A stretch of DNA of 30,037 nucleotides, from contig FWWN02000449.1 in assembly GCA_900175165.2 (NCBI GenBank), positions 1-30,037 on the forward strand, written 5' to 3'. The DNA is from Rhizomucor pusillus (lineage: Eukaryota > Mucoromycota > Mucoromycetes > Mucorales > Lichtheimiaceae). Shown in pieces: positions 9,720 through 21,064 of the stretch; the stretch's first letter is position 1; each line of letters begins with the position of its first letter. The notes under the pieces are model-generated. The model did no database searches, was not told where the DNA came from, and saw nothing but the letters and a program-made list of their open reading frames with translations. Made by a program: the position numbers and the translations under genes.

Positions 9720-12168
9720 TTAGGCGGACTGTTCCTTGGATTCACGCAGACCCATAGTGAGTAAGAACTTTTCGGCATTTTCCTTCTCTTGCTTCTGACG
9801 AGCCTTGTCCCACTTGAGTTCTTCGGCCATGATTTCAATGACGCGAGGCAAGGACTGCAAGGCAGCTTCAGCGTTCAAGAAGGCCAAACGGGTACGACGA
9901 GCGAGCACATCGACAGCAGTGCATGCGTATTCTTGACGGCAGGCATATCGGACTTCAGCCTCAATGTAAGGGTAGTTGGGATTAATACGCTTGCCATAAG
10001 TAGGCCAGTGCATAGAGGTGGGATCGTCAATGGAGCCGACAACCCAGGCACGGTCACCGTAGCTGTTGGCAAGATGCATAGCGACCTCAGTGTCCATACC
10101 GAACTCCTGGATCAAACGGATAAACATGGTGTTGCTGTATCCTTCACTACCCAACAGCAAAGTATGCTCAGTGCGGCATCCACTCTTGGGCTTCAAGTCG
10201 AATACTTCAATGGCCTTGTCGACAGTCTCTTGGGCCATGGCACGGTAGGTAGTCCACTTGCCACCGGCAATAGTGATCAGCTTGTTTTCACTGACGTTGA
10301 TCATGTGGTTGCGAACAAGCGACTCGGTGTTCTTGGCGTGAGGGTCGCGTACCAAAGGGCGGATACCAGACCACGCGGCAAGAACATCGCTTCGGCGTAC
10401 CTTGACATCTATGAGTGATAAATCCATTTTAGTACGATGCTGAACCGCGTCCGCCTCTTCCTGATTGCTTTCACTAACCCTTACTCAGATAGTGAGAAAC
10501 TTCATCCAAAATCCACTGAACTTCTTCTTCCTTGGGAAGAGGATTCTGGGTAACTTCAGTGGGAGAATCTGAAAGGATATATCTACTTAGCGAAACTGTC
10601 ACGTCGATCCTTGCAATATCGGTTTTACCTGTTGTGCCTGCAATAGTGCTTCCTTCCCAGGGCAAGAAGAAAATGACACGACCATCGCTCGTAGCGGGAT
10701 CAAGCAAACCCATGTTGCGAGGGCTGTAGTAGTTGGGTAGGATAATGTGGACACCGGCGGAAGGAGCAACGATCTCGGCGTTCTCCTTGTTATCCATCTT
10801 GCGCAAGCCATCAGTGAAAGGACCGGTGGCGTTGATAACACCCTGATCAATAATTCACAGTTAGCTCTCCATCCGCCCATCCTCTGATCAAACGGTTCCT
10901 GTACCTTTGCCTTCACGGTCCATTCCTCGCCAGTCATGACATCTCGGACGACAGCTCCGTTGACAATGCCCTTATCATCCTTGGTCAAGTTGACAACCTC
11001 GCAGTGGTTAGCAACGGTAGCACCGTGATAAGCTGCGGTCATTCCGAGCGCGACGTTCATGCGTGCATCGTTGTGGTGACCTAAAACATTAAAAAAATTT
11101 AGTCGATTGCCCCACTGTTTCATTGAGTTTCAAATCCGTACCGTCGTAGTAGACCAGTGCACCGACCAGCTCGTCCTTCTTCAACATGGGAAAAGCATCC
11201 AGGGCCTTGGAGCGAGTCAAGAAGTAGCTGCTCTCGAGAGCTTCGCGACCGGCAAAGACATCGTAGAGCTTGCAGCCGACCCAGTAGTAGGGGATCTGCC
11301 ACCATCTATCGCGCGACAATGGAGTTCGGCGTTAATATTCACATGCTTGTTCAGATTCAATCCTGATTTGTGTGTTTTTCTTTTGACGTGCCGACCCTGG
11401 CTGATCATCGGTTCGGGGTTGCTATGCCCGTGTTTCGCTTTTGTCACCCCTTTTCCAAATACGTCCGTCATGCGCTCATCCGCTGGCCCCGTCCCCCCAT
11501 GTGGAGTACAACAGAAGAAAAAAGAAAAACTACTTACTTGTAGACAGGCAACATGATAGGAAGCTGACCAGCAAGGTAAGGCGCATTGTCCAAAAAGATC
11601 TTGCGCTCGTGAAGAGCCTCGACAACGAGCTTGTATTGCTCGTAATCAAGCTCCATGATAGCCTTTTGCAAGTAACGGACACCTCCGTGGACGAGCTTCG
11701 TGGATCGGGATGACGTGCCTAATTGGTGCAAGAAGAAATTAAGCGACCCACGTGTCTTTCAAACGTCAACAGGTTCAACAGTATATACGAACCGGAAGCG
11801 AAATCATCGCGCTCGACGATAGCCACCTTGAGTCCACGCGTAGCTGCATCGACTGCGGTACCGGTGCCGGTAGCACCACCGCCAACGATCAAAAGATCAA
11901 ACTCGTTGTCTTCGACCGGCTTTCCGTCCTTATCCAGACCCTTGAGGCGGTTGAGCATTTCCTGACGCGACGGTGCCTGCCAAAAGTTGCCAGGTTTTTC
12001 ATCCTGTGCCTGTGCCTCGGCGTAGACAATGTTGCGAGAGAACAGGGACATGGGCACCTGGTGGTGTCTGCGGTGAGGGTCCTGGTACAAGTACAGGGCA
12101 GAGCCAGCACCGGCCGATGCGGCGGCGACTGTCAACAGTCTTTGGGATCGAGAGAAGCTTCTCCACAT
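9720..12168 (-). CDS. GUT2: Mitochondrial FAD-dependent glycerol-3-phosphate dehydrogenase
   Basis: Seven exons: 12168-11793, 11718-11538, 11305-11142, 11080-10905, 10842-10629, 10568-10485 and 10408-9720. Together they give 627 residues, the normal length for yeast-type Gut2. The enzyme oxidises glycerol-3-phosphate to dihydroxyacetone phosphate at the inner mitochondrial membrane and passes electrons to ubiquinone. The N-terminus is basic (MWRSFSRSQRL) and then hydrophobic, as in a presequence with membrane anchor. The FAD fold follows with LLIVGGGATGTGTA and the SRSTKLVHGGVRYL signature, built across intron 1. INATGPFTDGLR, GTTD, AAWSGIRPLVRDP and AGGKWTTYR complete the core, and the C-terminal domain carries EVRYACRQEYACTAVDVLARRTRLAF. 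It serves glycerol use and, with a cytosolic NAD enzyme, NADH shuttling. All splice phases are consistent. Confidence 0.97.
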
Positions 12169-12875
12169 AAGGGCGAGGTACGTTGAAGCGAAAGTAGAAA
12201 AGTAAAGTGTGAAGAGAGAGAAGAAGAAGAAACAAGGCTTAGGACCGTGTGTGCGTGCGTTAAGTTTCAAAGGACTGTTGGGCTGGGACGTAAATTCGCC
12301 GGTAAATTCGGACTTTATGATCTCCATCTCCATTTGAAAGGAGAAAAGTCTCGATGCAAAATCCCGCCTTTTTCCACGGCTTTGCCGTCTCATTGGTTCT
12401 ACCTTTTTCAATCCAAAAATGTTTTTCTGCGTTTGGCACACCCTTTCTGCCTACTGTATGCCAACGTATACACATTGACGTTTCACCAAATGTGAAACCT
12501 CCCCTTAGAAACCCCCAAAAAATTGCCAACCGTTCTCTCTCTTCTGTCTCCTGGCTCGTTTCTGGCCTGGTAGAAATTTTTGCACCCGCGGATGATCTAC
12601 ACAAATGTGCACTAAAAAGCGCGTCCGTGCGTTCCGTGGGGTCCCCAAGATTCCCTTTTGCTCATAAGTCGCTATTTTCGTCCTTGTCGCAGTTTTCTTT
12701 TTGCTTTTAGTCTGTCGGTCCTTCTGTCGTGAAACTGTTGCTCGGGTCAGGTCGTTCCGTGAATGGTTGTTTGCTTAATCACTTTGAAAACATGCTTCCG
12801 ATAACCCTCGTCGATCTGCATCACCTAAATGCCCCGCTCAGGGGCTACAGGGTGTTGAGATCCAATGGATAGCTC

Positions 12876-12902
12876 CATCATCATCATCAGCAGCAGCAGC
12901 AG
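12876..12902 (+). repeat. (CAT)4(CAG)5 compound microsatellite
   Basis: Four CAT units run directly into five CAG units in the non-coding region upstream of GUT2. No reading frame that I trust uses it. Confidence 0.85.
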
Positions 12903-15253
12903 CAAACTTTCATCTAGACACGAGTTTTATCTCCAGTATATTACCCCCCAAGGCTGCAACGGCATTTGACTGTATCAATCCCCGCAGACGTTTGCGCTTC
13001 TTTGGCGTTCGAGTCGAAATCCGACCCCCTATCTTACGTTGTGCACATGCTAGACGACGGTTGTTGTATTTGATAGAATTGCCACTTGGTGACACCCTAT
13101 GTCAGCTAAAAAGGGGATAGAAAAAATCGCGGATGTTCCCTTTCGAGAAACGTGATTTTATCGTAAACTCGATTGTTATTCGTCCCCTAACAAATAGACA
13201 ATATATGTAGAGATAACAGGGATGCTGAGCAAACTGAAACTCACGACGGTAGCGGCGGCTTGGGTGTTACCGGTCTACCCAAAATTCGCTAGGTCCCAGG
13301 GACAAGAGAGCTTGTATCCGCATCAATAATCCAGTGCACGTAACCACCCAGAGATCATCAGTCATTTCACCCTGAAAACGATCTATCCACGAGGTACACA
13401 TGCTTCTGGACATATTCGAACCTCCTCAAATGCTATATATATCAAGCTCCGTTTAAAAGCTGCCACGATGTATACAGCGCGTAGATTCCTCATATATAAT
13501 AAGCAACATTGATGAATTAGAAACTGATGCGAGAAGCATTATCATTCTTGCTACATAACCATTTAACCATCAGGTGATAACGCAGCAGATAATGTACATG
13601 CTGGTTGTACAACTTTTTTGTATCACATTTTGTGTTTCTAACCCGAGAATATTTTGACAACCTGACCGAACTCGATCAAACCCTGACGACCCTGGACGGT
13701 GGTACGAAATAAAAAGCTGGTTGGAGGTAAATGAGGATACTTTTTTCTAGCTACTATTAACGGAGCTCTTTGATCCATCGCTGTCTGTACCAATACCTTT
13801 TCTATCTGACGTCGGCTGCGGAGGTAGCAATGTGATCCGACGATGAGTCACGCGTTGACGTATGTATAACTACGTTTACCCTCCCACGTCGGTTGTTTCG
13901 ATATTTGCTCAGCCTCAGACCTTGCATGAATTCTTACCACGCTGGTGCTATCTCCTCGGAATATCATTTCTACTAATGCGCAAAAAGGGACAATGCCGCG
14001 GAACCTATGTCGTTAGGAAGGAACGCCCTAAAGTTTGTTGTTGATGCGTTTTAAAGTTATCTTTTTTTTCTTTCGATCAAAGATAACGTGTTTGGAACGT
14101 AGCAGTGATTCTCAATAGACTCCAGCGCGAAAGGAGAGAGCTTCTCATTCATTATCACGTCATATTTACATCCTTGCTTGATGTACGGAAATGTGTGACA
14201 TTCTTGACAAGTTTAATTCAGGGTATAAAGAAACTGGACCACCGAAAACAAGCACTAGTTTCAATTCAAATTTCTAGAATTATTGTTGGTAGCTGCTCTT
14301 CTTTTCAAATGCTTTTGGAGCGCACGCTTTGACAATTGCAGGGTAGCAATGAATTAGAGTTTCTACTAGATCCGGTTAAGATATTCGCACGCGCTAGAAT
14401 GTGACAGCAATCCACATCACCGTCTCTGATGACTTAAGTGCCACCACTCTTCTTTTTCCTTTTCGGATGGATGGGAGGGCTCGTACAATAACCCTGCACA
14501 TGTGCATCCGGGCTGCAAATATTGGCAAAAGCAAGATACAAAGGAGGTTGTTTCAACAAGCATTCCAGTGTCGCAACCTGTTTGGTGCCAGGTACGGTCA
14601 GTTACCTTACTTGAAAAAGTTGCCGGCAACTCTCCAGATCGTCAGATTCATCGCTTCGATTGGAGTTCCAGTTCATTGATACGATCATGCATTGCTGTGA
14701 AATGTATCCTGTAGTCGCTGACAAGTCTTTACGCCATTCCAGGGATTGCTGTGTAATCAGTCTTCTTCGGTGGAAGAAAAAGCTGTTTAATCCCGTTTAG
14801 CCTATATGGCGCAAACAAACATGTCATATCACTTCTAGTTCCTTCGATGCCATCCCCTTTGAAACAATGCCAGAATTTTTCCCTGAGGAACTGAGACTCG
14901 CCTCTTTGAAATGCCACCCCCGAGAATGATTTCGCTCGTGCTAATAAGGGTATGTCGTCGCTGCATCTTAAGCAGTGACTTGAATTTTACTACAATTTTT
15001 TGTTCGTTCTCCAGCTATCTGCTTATTGTCACACAGCAGCAGCAGGAAAAAGAACGAGAGAGAATGGTTCTTGCAAGAAAAGAGTAGCGGCGAAATTCGC
15101 ATATACGCCAACTATCCATTTATGGATTGTTGACGGCACCGGCGGCGTTTCCATTGCCATGCCGACCATGCTTTAATTACAATTCTCGCACACTCTGAAT
15201 CTCCACGGCAAATCTAATAAGGGTTCGATGCACCTTTTATATAATTGGAAATA

Positions 15254-15271
15254 AGCAGCAGCAGCAGCAGC
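15254..15271 (+). repeat. (AGC)6 microsatellite
   Basis: Six AGC units in an intergenic stretch downstream of the sulfotransferase-like gene. No supported gene covers it. Confidence 0.85.
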
Positions 15272-15584
15272 CGCTGTGCATACAGCTGCAAAAATGTTTG
15301 GAAACTGGATGTTCATCAAATAATAAGCCGACAACCACCATTGTTTTATCAGGAGCGGGTGTTTGGTTCAAGCTCACATTTATTTAGGTCAATTGTTTAC
15401 ATACGAAAAAAGGTATTCTATATTGCTACAGGCAATATGACTAATCATATTTATGTGTAGGATGGTTGTGCGAGTCGTTTGCGTTGATGTAAATGCGTTC
15501 GTTGCTATGTATCTAATTTGTAAATGTATGATTGACTTCAAGAGGTGCGACCAATATCATCATCATTATTTGCAAAATGCAGGT

Positions 15585-16428
15585 TTATGCTACGAGACCA
15601 CCCTCATTTTTTTCAGACGCAGAAGAAGAAGAAGCCGGTGCAGGTACATCGTTGAGACCACGGCTCTTCATGGTTGCAATAAAGTCCTTGGAGGTATCTG
15701 TATGAGGGAATGGGGCCTCAGGTACAGGTTTGCCCAGGAACTGGCACATACGGTTCCAGCCTTCTTCCATGTCCATGATCAAGAGTTTCTCGGACGGTAC
15801 ATTCTCCTTGATCCATGCATTGTGTCGCTCATAGATAGCCCTCACTTTATCCTTGTCCAGAAACGTCTCTTGGTCTTTGAACATGCCTTCAAGTATCAAT
15901 TCAGACTTGTAGAATGCCCGAAGTTTGAGTTTGTGTGGTCCAAGCGACGTCGGGTCTGTAAGGCAGAGCGCCCAGTACATGGTTGTTTTTGCAGACTCGT
16001 ACCAGCTCTCGAAATCGCGCTCTACCAGAAGCACTTTGGCGTTTGGGTATTTCTTCATCAACGGTCCTACAAATGCTGCCGTAGGCAAACTAATTGGAAA
16101 AAGCTTTTTCAGTATTTCACAAAAGAATTTGTACTAGTTTAGAATATTTACTCGAGTGCAGCGTTGTAGCCATCGTATACTTTATCCCAATCGACTTGTT
16201 TCTCTGGGAAATAATACGAGTCGTAAAACACTGAAAGGTCAATATCTAAGTGATCCAAAAGTTCCATTCCATGGAATGTGTTGTATCTATGAATACAGCG
16301 TGTGAGTATACATATAAGTAAAGGACTAAGATTCTACTGGGAGCGTACCCGAGCATGTTAAGTGCGTCGCGGAAACTGCTGCTACAGGTATGACTGAGGC
16401 CTGCTCCAATGACTTCAAGTGGTGCCAT
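15585..16428 (-). CDS. Sulfotransferase-fold (P-loop NTPase-like) protein with altered phosphate loop
   Basis: Three exons: 16428-16349, 16286-16152 and 16089-15585, joined in phases 2 and 2, giving 239 residues. The layout matches the fungal Sulfotransfer_4 group. The N-terminal strand and loop (EVIGAGLSHTCSSSFRDAL) are followed by YNTFHGMELL. Next comes a helix with DWDKVYDGYNAALDLPTAAF, then KYPNAKVLLVERDFESWYES, the 3'-phosphate-binding region, and WNRMCQFLGKPVPEAPFPHT near the end. Such proteins are thought to move a sulfuryl group from PAPS to a small acceptor, but the fungal members are largely uncharacterised. In most members I know the loop reads like PRTGTSS. Here it is SHTCSSS, so the usual Arg and Gly are replaced. 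The enzyme may have changed or lost PAPS binding. The last 20 residues are Ser/Ala-rich. Confidence 0.82.
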
Positions 16429-16916
16429 TTTTCAAAGAGTGACGAAAGGAAAAGGTAAAGGAAAGAGAGAGAGAGAAATCGAGTTTCGTTGGAGAAACAT
16501 GTTGAACGGATCCCTTATAAAAACCAACATTCAGGGGGCGGGTGCGATTGCCAATCCCTTTGGGCACCTGCAAGTATCCGAGCCGTAGTGGAAAAGAAAT
16601 TGCAGGAATCATGACAAAACCGGTCGCATAATTTTACTATTTGTTACTTAAATCGCCCCTCCTCCTTCATTCTCCTGACCATCCTTTCTTCGACTGTAAT
16701 TCTAGGAGCCCAAAGAGAACTTTAGCATTGGATCATCCGACACAATGGCCTGCAGTTGTGGCCAATTCTCAACTAAGACATATGATAGCAACATGCAAGC
16801 AAGGCGTATCAACTGCATCCATCGGAGAGCAGCCACTTGCAGTGAGAAAACGCATTTTTACATATAAATATGCATACAAGGGCGGGCGCCGCATCATCGC
16901 ATCGTTCCCTTTTTGT
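16429..16916. other. Intergenic stretch between sulfotransferase-like gene and YOP1
   Basis: Both neighbours are on the minus strand, so this holds the promoter of the sulfotransferase-like gene and the 3' end of YOP1. A GA-rich run near 16440-16480 is probably its 5' leader. The plus-strand frame 16641-17024 overlaps the last YOP1 exon and has no support. Confidence 0.5.
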
Positions 16917-17640
16917 TTACTTAGGGGAACTGGCACCAGCATCTACGCTGTGGTGAACCTTGTTCCTGAGGAAAGTCAGGTTTGGTCTGAAAACACGCAG
17001 ATACAGCAGAGTTGCTCCCTATGAATGGGATATATATCTGTCAGTCCCGTCTTCTTGCCATTTTAACCTTTTTTCTCCGCATATATTCTTGCCTTGAATT
17101 GAGGGAGGATGAGCCAGAGCACGAAAATCGTCTTGAACAAAAAGTAGAACGGTAGCCAGTACAGCAGAGTGTCCGTAAAGTACTCGAGAGTCTGCACAAA
17201 GCCAAAGACTGTCCAGTACGTAAGCCATTGCTGCTTGCGGTGCTGACCCGCTGCTTCGATAGCTTTAAACTGCAGCGTGTATAATATAGAATATTAATGC
17301 CACAACAATTCTCACTACCTTGTTGCATGTATATTTACCGACTCGTTTGCTGGCGGGACCGCCCCAAATGTGAAAGCAAGCTGTTAGCAAAGCGTCTTGC
17401 ATATCATGTAGGTCTTCTCAGATTAGTTATACCTGGGTACACCCATCCGATCAAGTTTGTGATGAGCGGTGCAGCGACGTTGAAGAAGATGAGGATAAAG
17501 ATAACAAACACACCGCCCAGAGCTAGATACACCTTTGGAATCTTTGTACGGGCTTCTGCGTCGCGGAAGGGCTTGTATCGTGACAAGTTCCTGTCCATTC
17601 TTCTATCGTATTCTTTCGCTTTGACGTACACGGTGTCCAT
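16917..17640 (-). CDS. YOP1: Yop1/REEP5-type ER-shaping protein (TB2/DP1/HVA22 family)
   Basis: Four exons: 17640-17433, 17349-17339 (11 bases), 17269-17093 and 17018-16917, giving 165 residues. Yop1 proteins insert two hydrophobic hairpins in the outer ER leaflet and curve it into tubules. The order of segments fits the family. A polar N-terminus is followed by hydrophobic KVYLALGGVFVIFILIFFNV and NLIGWVYP. ANES (from the microexon) leads into FKAIEA, then QWLTYWTVFGFVQTLEYF and LLYWLPFYFLFKTIFVLWLI. The end is LPQFK joined to GATLLYLRVFRPNL. The 11-base exon is needed because joining exon 1 straight to exon 3 gives an immediate TAA. The third intron starts with GC (AAG|GCAAGA). Without its removal the frame ends after ten codons and loses the conserved LY..VFRP tail. 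The stop codon overlaps a donor-like GTAAAC, so a further exon is possible. Confidence 0.92.
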
Positions 17641-18142
17641 TTCATACAATAATAATAAGATTAGAGGAGTGGGAAAGAGGTTAGGCAGAGTGACAATTAA
17701 GCCAGATGGAACAAAAGAAAAACTCGTCCGTGATACAATGTACAACCCTTGATGTCATGTAAAGCAGTTTGCTTGACATCATATGAACAAATCTCTTTTC
17801 TTTCCAAAGCTTGCTATCACTTGTCTATCCCAAACGCGTCATGTTCTTTTGGTTGTTTGACATTTGGCGAGCAAAAGCTTATCTGTGCAACATGTCATTC
17901 TTTGCGACGAGGAGTCTCTGTGTGCATAATTACGAGTGCTACGACTCCCTGTTAAGTAATCTCTATCGTCACGATGTTTCGTTGTAGGATCATAAGCATG
18001 TCAAAAGAGTATGTCATAGATGATCATTTGATATTGATACTCCAAACGACGACACAACACCAAAGATACGATGACGTGGTGGTGGAGGCATTAATGAAGT
18101 AGAGGAGGAGGACTCGGAGACTGAAAGGGCAGAATCGAATCA
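17641..18142. promoter_or_regulatory. Divergent promoter region of YOP1 and the MINDY deubiquitinase gene
   Basis: The two genes are transcribed away from each other and about 500 bases separate their proposed starts. No clear TATA box or other named element stands out. The minus-strand frame continues upstream of the YOP1 ATG, but that part lacks conservation with the family. Confidence 0.5.
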
Positions 18143-20274
18143 ATGCCAAGTAAAGTCTTCAGTTGCAAAGCAAATGTCAGACAAGGAGCCTTGTCAGCCA
18201 GCCTTACACAGTGATGGTAAATAGCTGCAGTGTGAATGCAGTGACTTACAATCTAAGAAGTTGAGCTGAACGCTAGTTGTCCCAACGTCAGCAGATGAGG
18301 ATCCTTCGGCGGCAGAGAAAAGCACTGCAGCAGCGGGACCTGCTGATCAGACATTGCAAAAAGACGCACCACCGCAAGAGACGACTTTAAACAGCAGTAA
18401 CAGCAGCAGTGCACCCGAACCTAAAGGCACGACAGTAGCTCACGCGCTGAAGCAGGCTGCAGACGGGGATAAATCGAAACGTATTCCTTCAGACACACGA
18501 CCATCCGGGAATAATACAGAAGAACAGGGCGAAGCAGCAAATGAATACCTAGTAAAGACTATAGACTGGATTGATCGAAAGACAGGGCAACCAAAGAAAG
18601 TTCGCATTATTACGCAAAATGGTATTCATATATGTTTAGGCGTACTTGTCTCTTTCTCACACATAGCATGTTTAATGTTCTAGAGAATGGTCCATGTCCT
18701 ATGGTTGCAATATGTGAGTCAGAAAATTAACAAGATGCAAGGGGTTATAGATCTGACAGCTACTACGTGTTAGGTAATGTTTTGTTTCTGCGTGGAGATC
18801 TGGAGATACGCCCACCTGATCGGCCCTATGTCACATTTGAGTACCTGGTTGAACGATTAGGAGACTATCTATTAAACCATGGTCCCTCAGATTCACATGT
18901 AAGTTTGGTACATATAATATCACTTTATGCCAAGGAACGCCCCGCTGACATCTCCACCTACTTGATAGCCAACGACGACGACTCAATTGTCCTCGTCGCC
19001 GACTTCCTTGCCCAACAACAACAATGATACAGAAGCGTCAACCAGAATGGAACGGCTTGGATCACAGCATTCTACAAATGATTACGTGCTCACTTATAGG
19101 CATAATTTGGATGCAGCGTTATCTATTTTACCGCGTCTCCAATCTGGCTTGGGTAAGCCAAAGATGACGGAGGATGTATACGGACGTATGAGTATTAACG
19201 CGTTTTTTTCCCAGACGTGAACGTACGTTTTTCATCCATCCGCGATTTCGAACCGACGGCCGAGCTCGCCATGTTCGATCTATTTAACGTCGACCTTGTA
19301 CACGGCTGGATAGCTGACCCGCAGGTACAAGCAGCGCTGGATTGTATCTTTACATATTCCTACACTAACCATCATCTGCATGCAGGATGAGGAAACCTTT
19401 CGGGTCGTCGTAGAACAATGTGGTTCATACAACTCGCTCGTGGAATGCGTTGTCAAAGGTGATACGCTAAGCAGCGGCGCTATTGTAGAAGACAAGAATG
19501 GTGTTAACCACACGATCAACAATAACGACGACGACGGTGATAATCAAAAGAAATGGACTGTCGAAACGGAGTCCCAGATACGGAATGGTAAGGAAGAACG
19601 CGTCGTGGTACATTCTCAATATTGATAATGGTAATAATAATTTCTTTAGGTCTAATTGCGGCGGATTTTCTTCAAGATACTGCAACGCAACTAACATACT
19701 ATGGATTAGAGCTCCTGATGGAGACTATACCGACCGATAAGCCGTGTGTGCTTTTCAGGAACAATCATGTAAGAAACGCTATACTCGCAAAGGATGCATT
19801 GCAAACGCAGGCACACTTATGAAAAAGAAGTTCTCTACACTGTACAAAGACTCCGGCACGCAGAAACTGTATACGCTGGTGACAGATTACGGCTATGTGC
19901 GCGAGACAGATATAGTGTGGGAGAGTTTGAGCGACATCGATCAAGGGCTATCTGAATTCTACAACGGGCTCTTTCGCAAGCCTGAAATCCATGCTCAGAG
20001 TCAACGGAATTCGCGTGCATATACGTCAGGAGGAGAAGAGGGCGATCAGACTAACGGACACATCAGCACTGCAGATCTCGAGTAAGTACGACAGATATTG
20101 ACTGGATGATTTGCAGGGCGCTAACACAAAATATATTTCTCCGATTCCTTTTAGCTATGCGCTTGCGTTATCTTTGCAACAGCAAGAGGAAGAGCAGCTA
20201 TCCGCGGCAAGACGCCGAGAGCAACAACGACAGCAGCAGCAGCAGAAGGCCGAAAGGCATTCAACTCTATACTT

Positions 20275-20334
<60 letters not shown>

Positions 20335-20431
20335 GACGACGACCTCATCCTCCACATCCCCACGTAACACCGACTCATCTCGTATATCCGCGATACCCAA
20401 GAAGAAGAGATCTTCTTGCACTGTAATGTAG
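18143..20431 (+). CDS. MINDY-family (FAM63/Miy1) deubiquitinase with polyQ tract and CaaX end
   Basis: Ten exons give 549 residues: 18143-18149 (tentative), 18277-18621, 18684-18713, 18774-18898, 18969-19152, 19215-19324, 19386-19587, 19650-19768, 19831-20081 and 20155-20431. MINDY enzymes trim long K48-linked ubiquitin chains. The catalytic Cys122 lies in QNENGPCPMVAICNVLFLRG, assembled from three exons. LDVNVRFSSIRDFEPT, FDLFNVDLVHGW, CGSYNSLVE and FLQDTATQLTYYGL follow. The catalytic His374 lies in FRNNHFSTLYK. A ubiquitin-interacting-like helix (DYALALSLQQQEEEQ) starts at 458, then 20 glutamines at 499-518. The end is KKKRSSCTVM, a CaaX box that predicts farnesylation and membrane attachment, as proposed for the yeast homologues. 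The first exon of only seven coding bases (ATGCCAA) is chosen on phase and is the least certain part. Confidence 0.92.
20276..20335 (+). repeat. (CAA)19CAG microsatellite coding 20 glutamines
   Basis: A nearly pure CAA array in the last exon of the deubiquitinase gene, 31 codons before its CaaX end. Its purity makes length variation between strains likely. The antisense and other-frame products (poly-Val, poly-Cys, poly-Asn) are artefacts. Confidence 0.97.
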
Positions 20432-21064
20432 TTGCAATTCCCACCTCCTTGTGTAAAACAAAACAAAAAAACATAATTAGAGAATGCAGCGCAGTGCTCC
20501 GATGTATTAGCAATCGTCGTTTTTCCTGATTCAAGCAAAAGGAGTTCTCTCCGTTAAACTCAAAAATCAGGCCTCTGATTGATAAAACCCGGCCAGTGTG
20601 GAACCTTTGCTAAAAAACGCCAACGCCTCTTGCTGTTAAAGATTAACTAATCAGTGCAAACGGGATATTGCACAGACATCGTCATATAAAATGGATATAG
20701 CTGTGCGAGTCACAATACTAGTGGAAGGCAGGATCGGCAGCAGCAGCAGCAGTCTGGAGAGGAAAAAATCTGTCACCGATCCCTAACGTGGAAAGCCCTC
20801 TCTTTTTTGTAGTCCTTTTACGCATCGGGACTTGCGGTTCAGCATTCAATCCCAAGGACGCGTAATTACGTTCGAAGCGTTTTGAACGTGCAGCACTCCC
20901 AACTCATCTGAATCGACGAGATTTTCGCTTCCACCACCTGTAGCGTTTCCAACGTTCGTTTCTAAAGAAAGAGTGTACGACGGTTCCGTTTCTATTTTTC
21001 TGTTCCGGTTCCCAGAAAGTACGTTTCGATAGAAGGAAAAAAACGAAAACCTATCGACCAGGCT

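Larger units (their letters stand above)
12169..15584. other. Gene-poor region, about 3.4 kb
   Basis: The right side of GUT2 holds its promoter, including a stress-element-like CCCCT at 12501-12505, which is weak evidence. Beyond it, frames such as 12354-12710, 13862-14044, 14401-14679 and the minus-strand 14729-14917 are short. They overlap on both strands and show no motif or splice pattern. Short trinucleotide repeats occur at 12876-12902 and 15254-15271. I saw no tRNA, long repeat or transposon terminal structure. A non-coding RNA or worn-out element cannot be excluded. Confidence 0.45.

Noticed and set aside
9789..10418. Plus-strand frame of 209 codons
   Set aside because: It is fully antisense to the last exon of GUT2, which is strongly supported.
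14401..14679. Overlapping frames on both strands
   Set aside because: Neither shows a domain or signal, and the overlap suggests chance.
15365..15375. GGTTCAAGCTC, like a tRNA B box
   Set aside because: No A box at the right distance and no cloverleaf stems can be formed around it.
15453..16142. Long plus-strand frame of 229 codons
   Set aside because: It lies antisense to the last exon of the sulfotransferase-like gene, has no family features and its product is a mirror of that gene.
20151..20538. Minus-strand frames with poly-Val or poly-Cys and plus-strand frame with poly-Asn
   Set aside because: All are alternative readings of the CAA repeat in the deubiquitinase gene.
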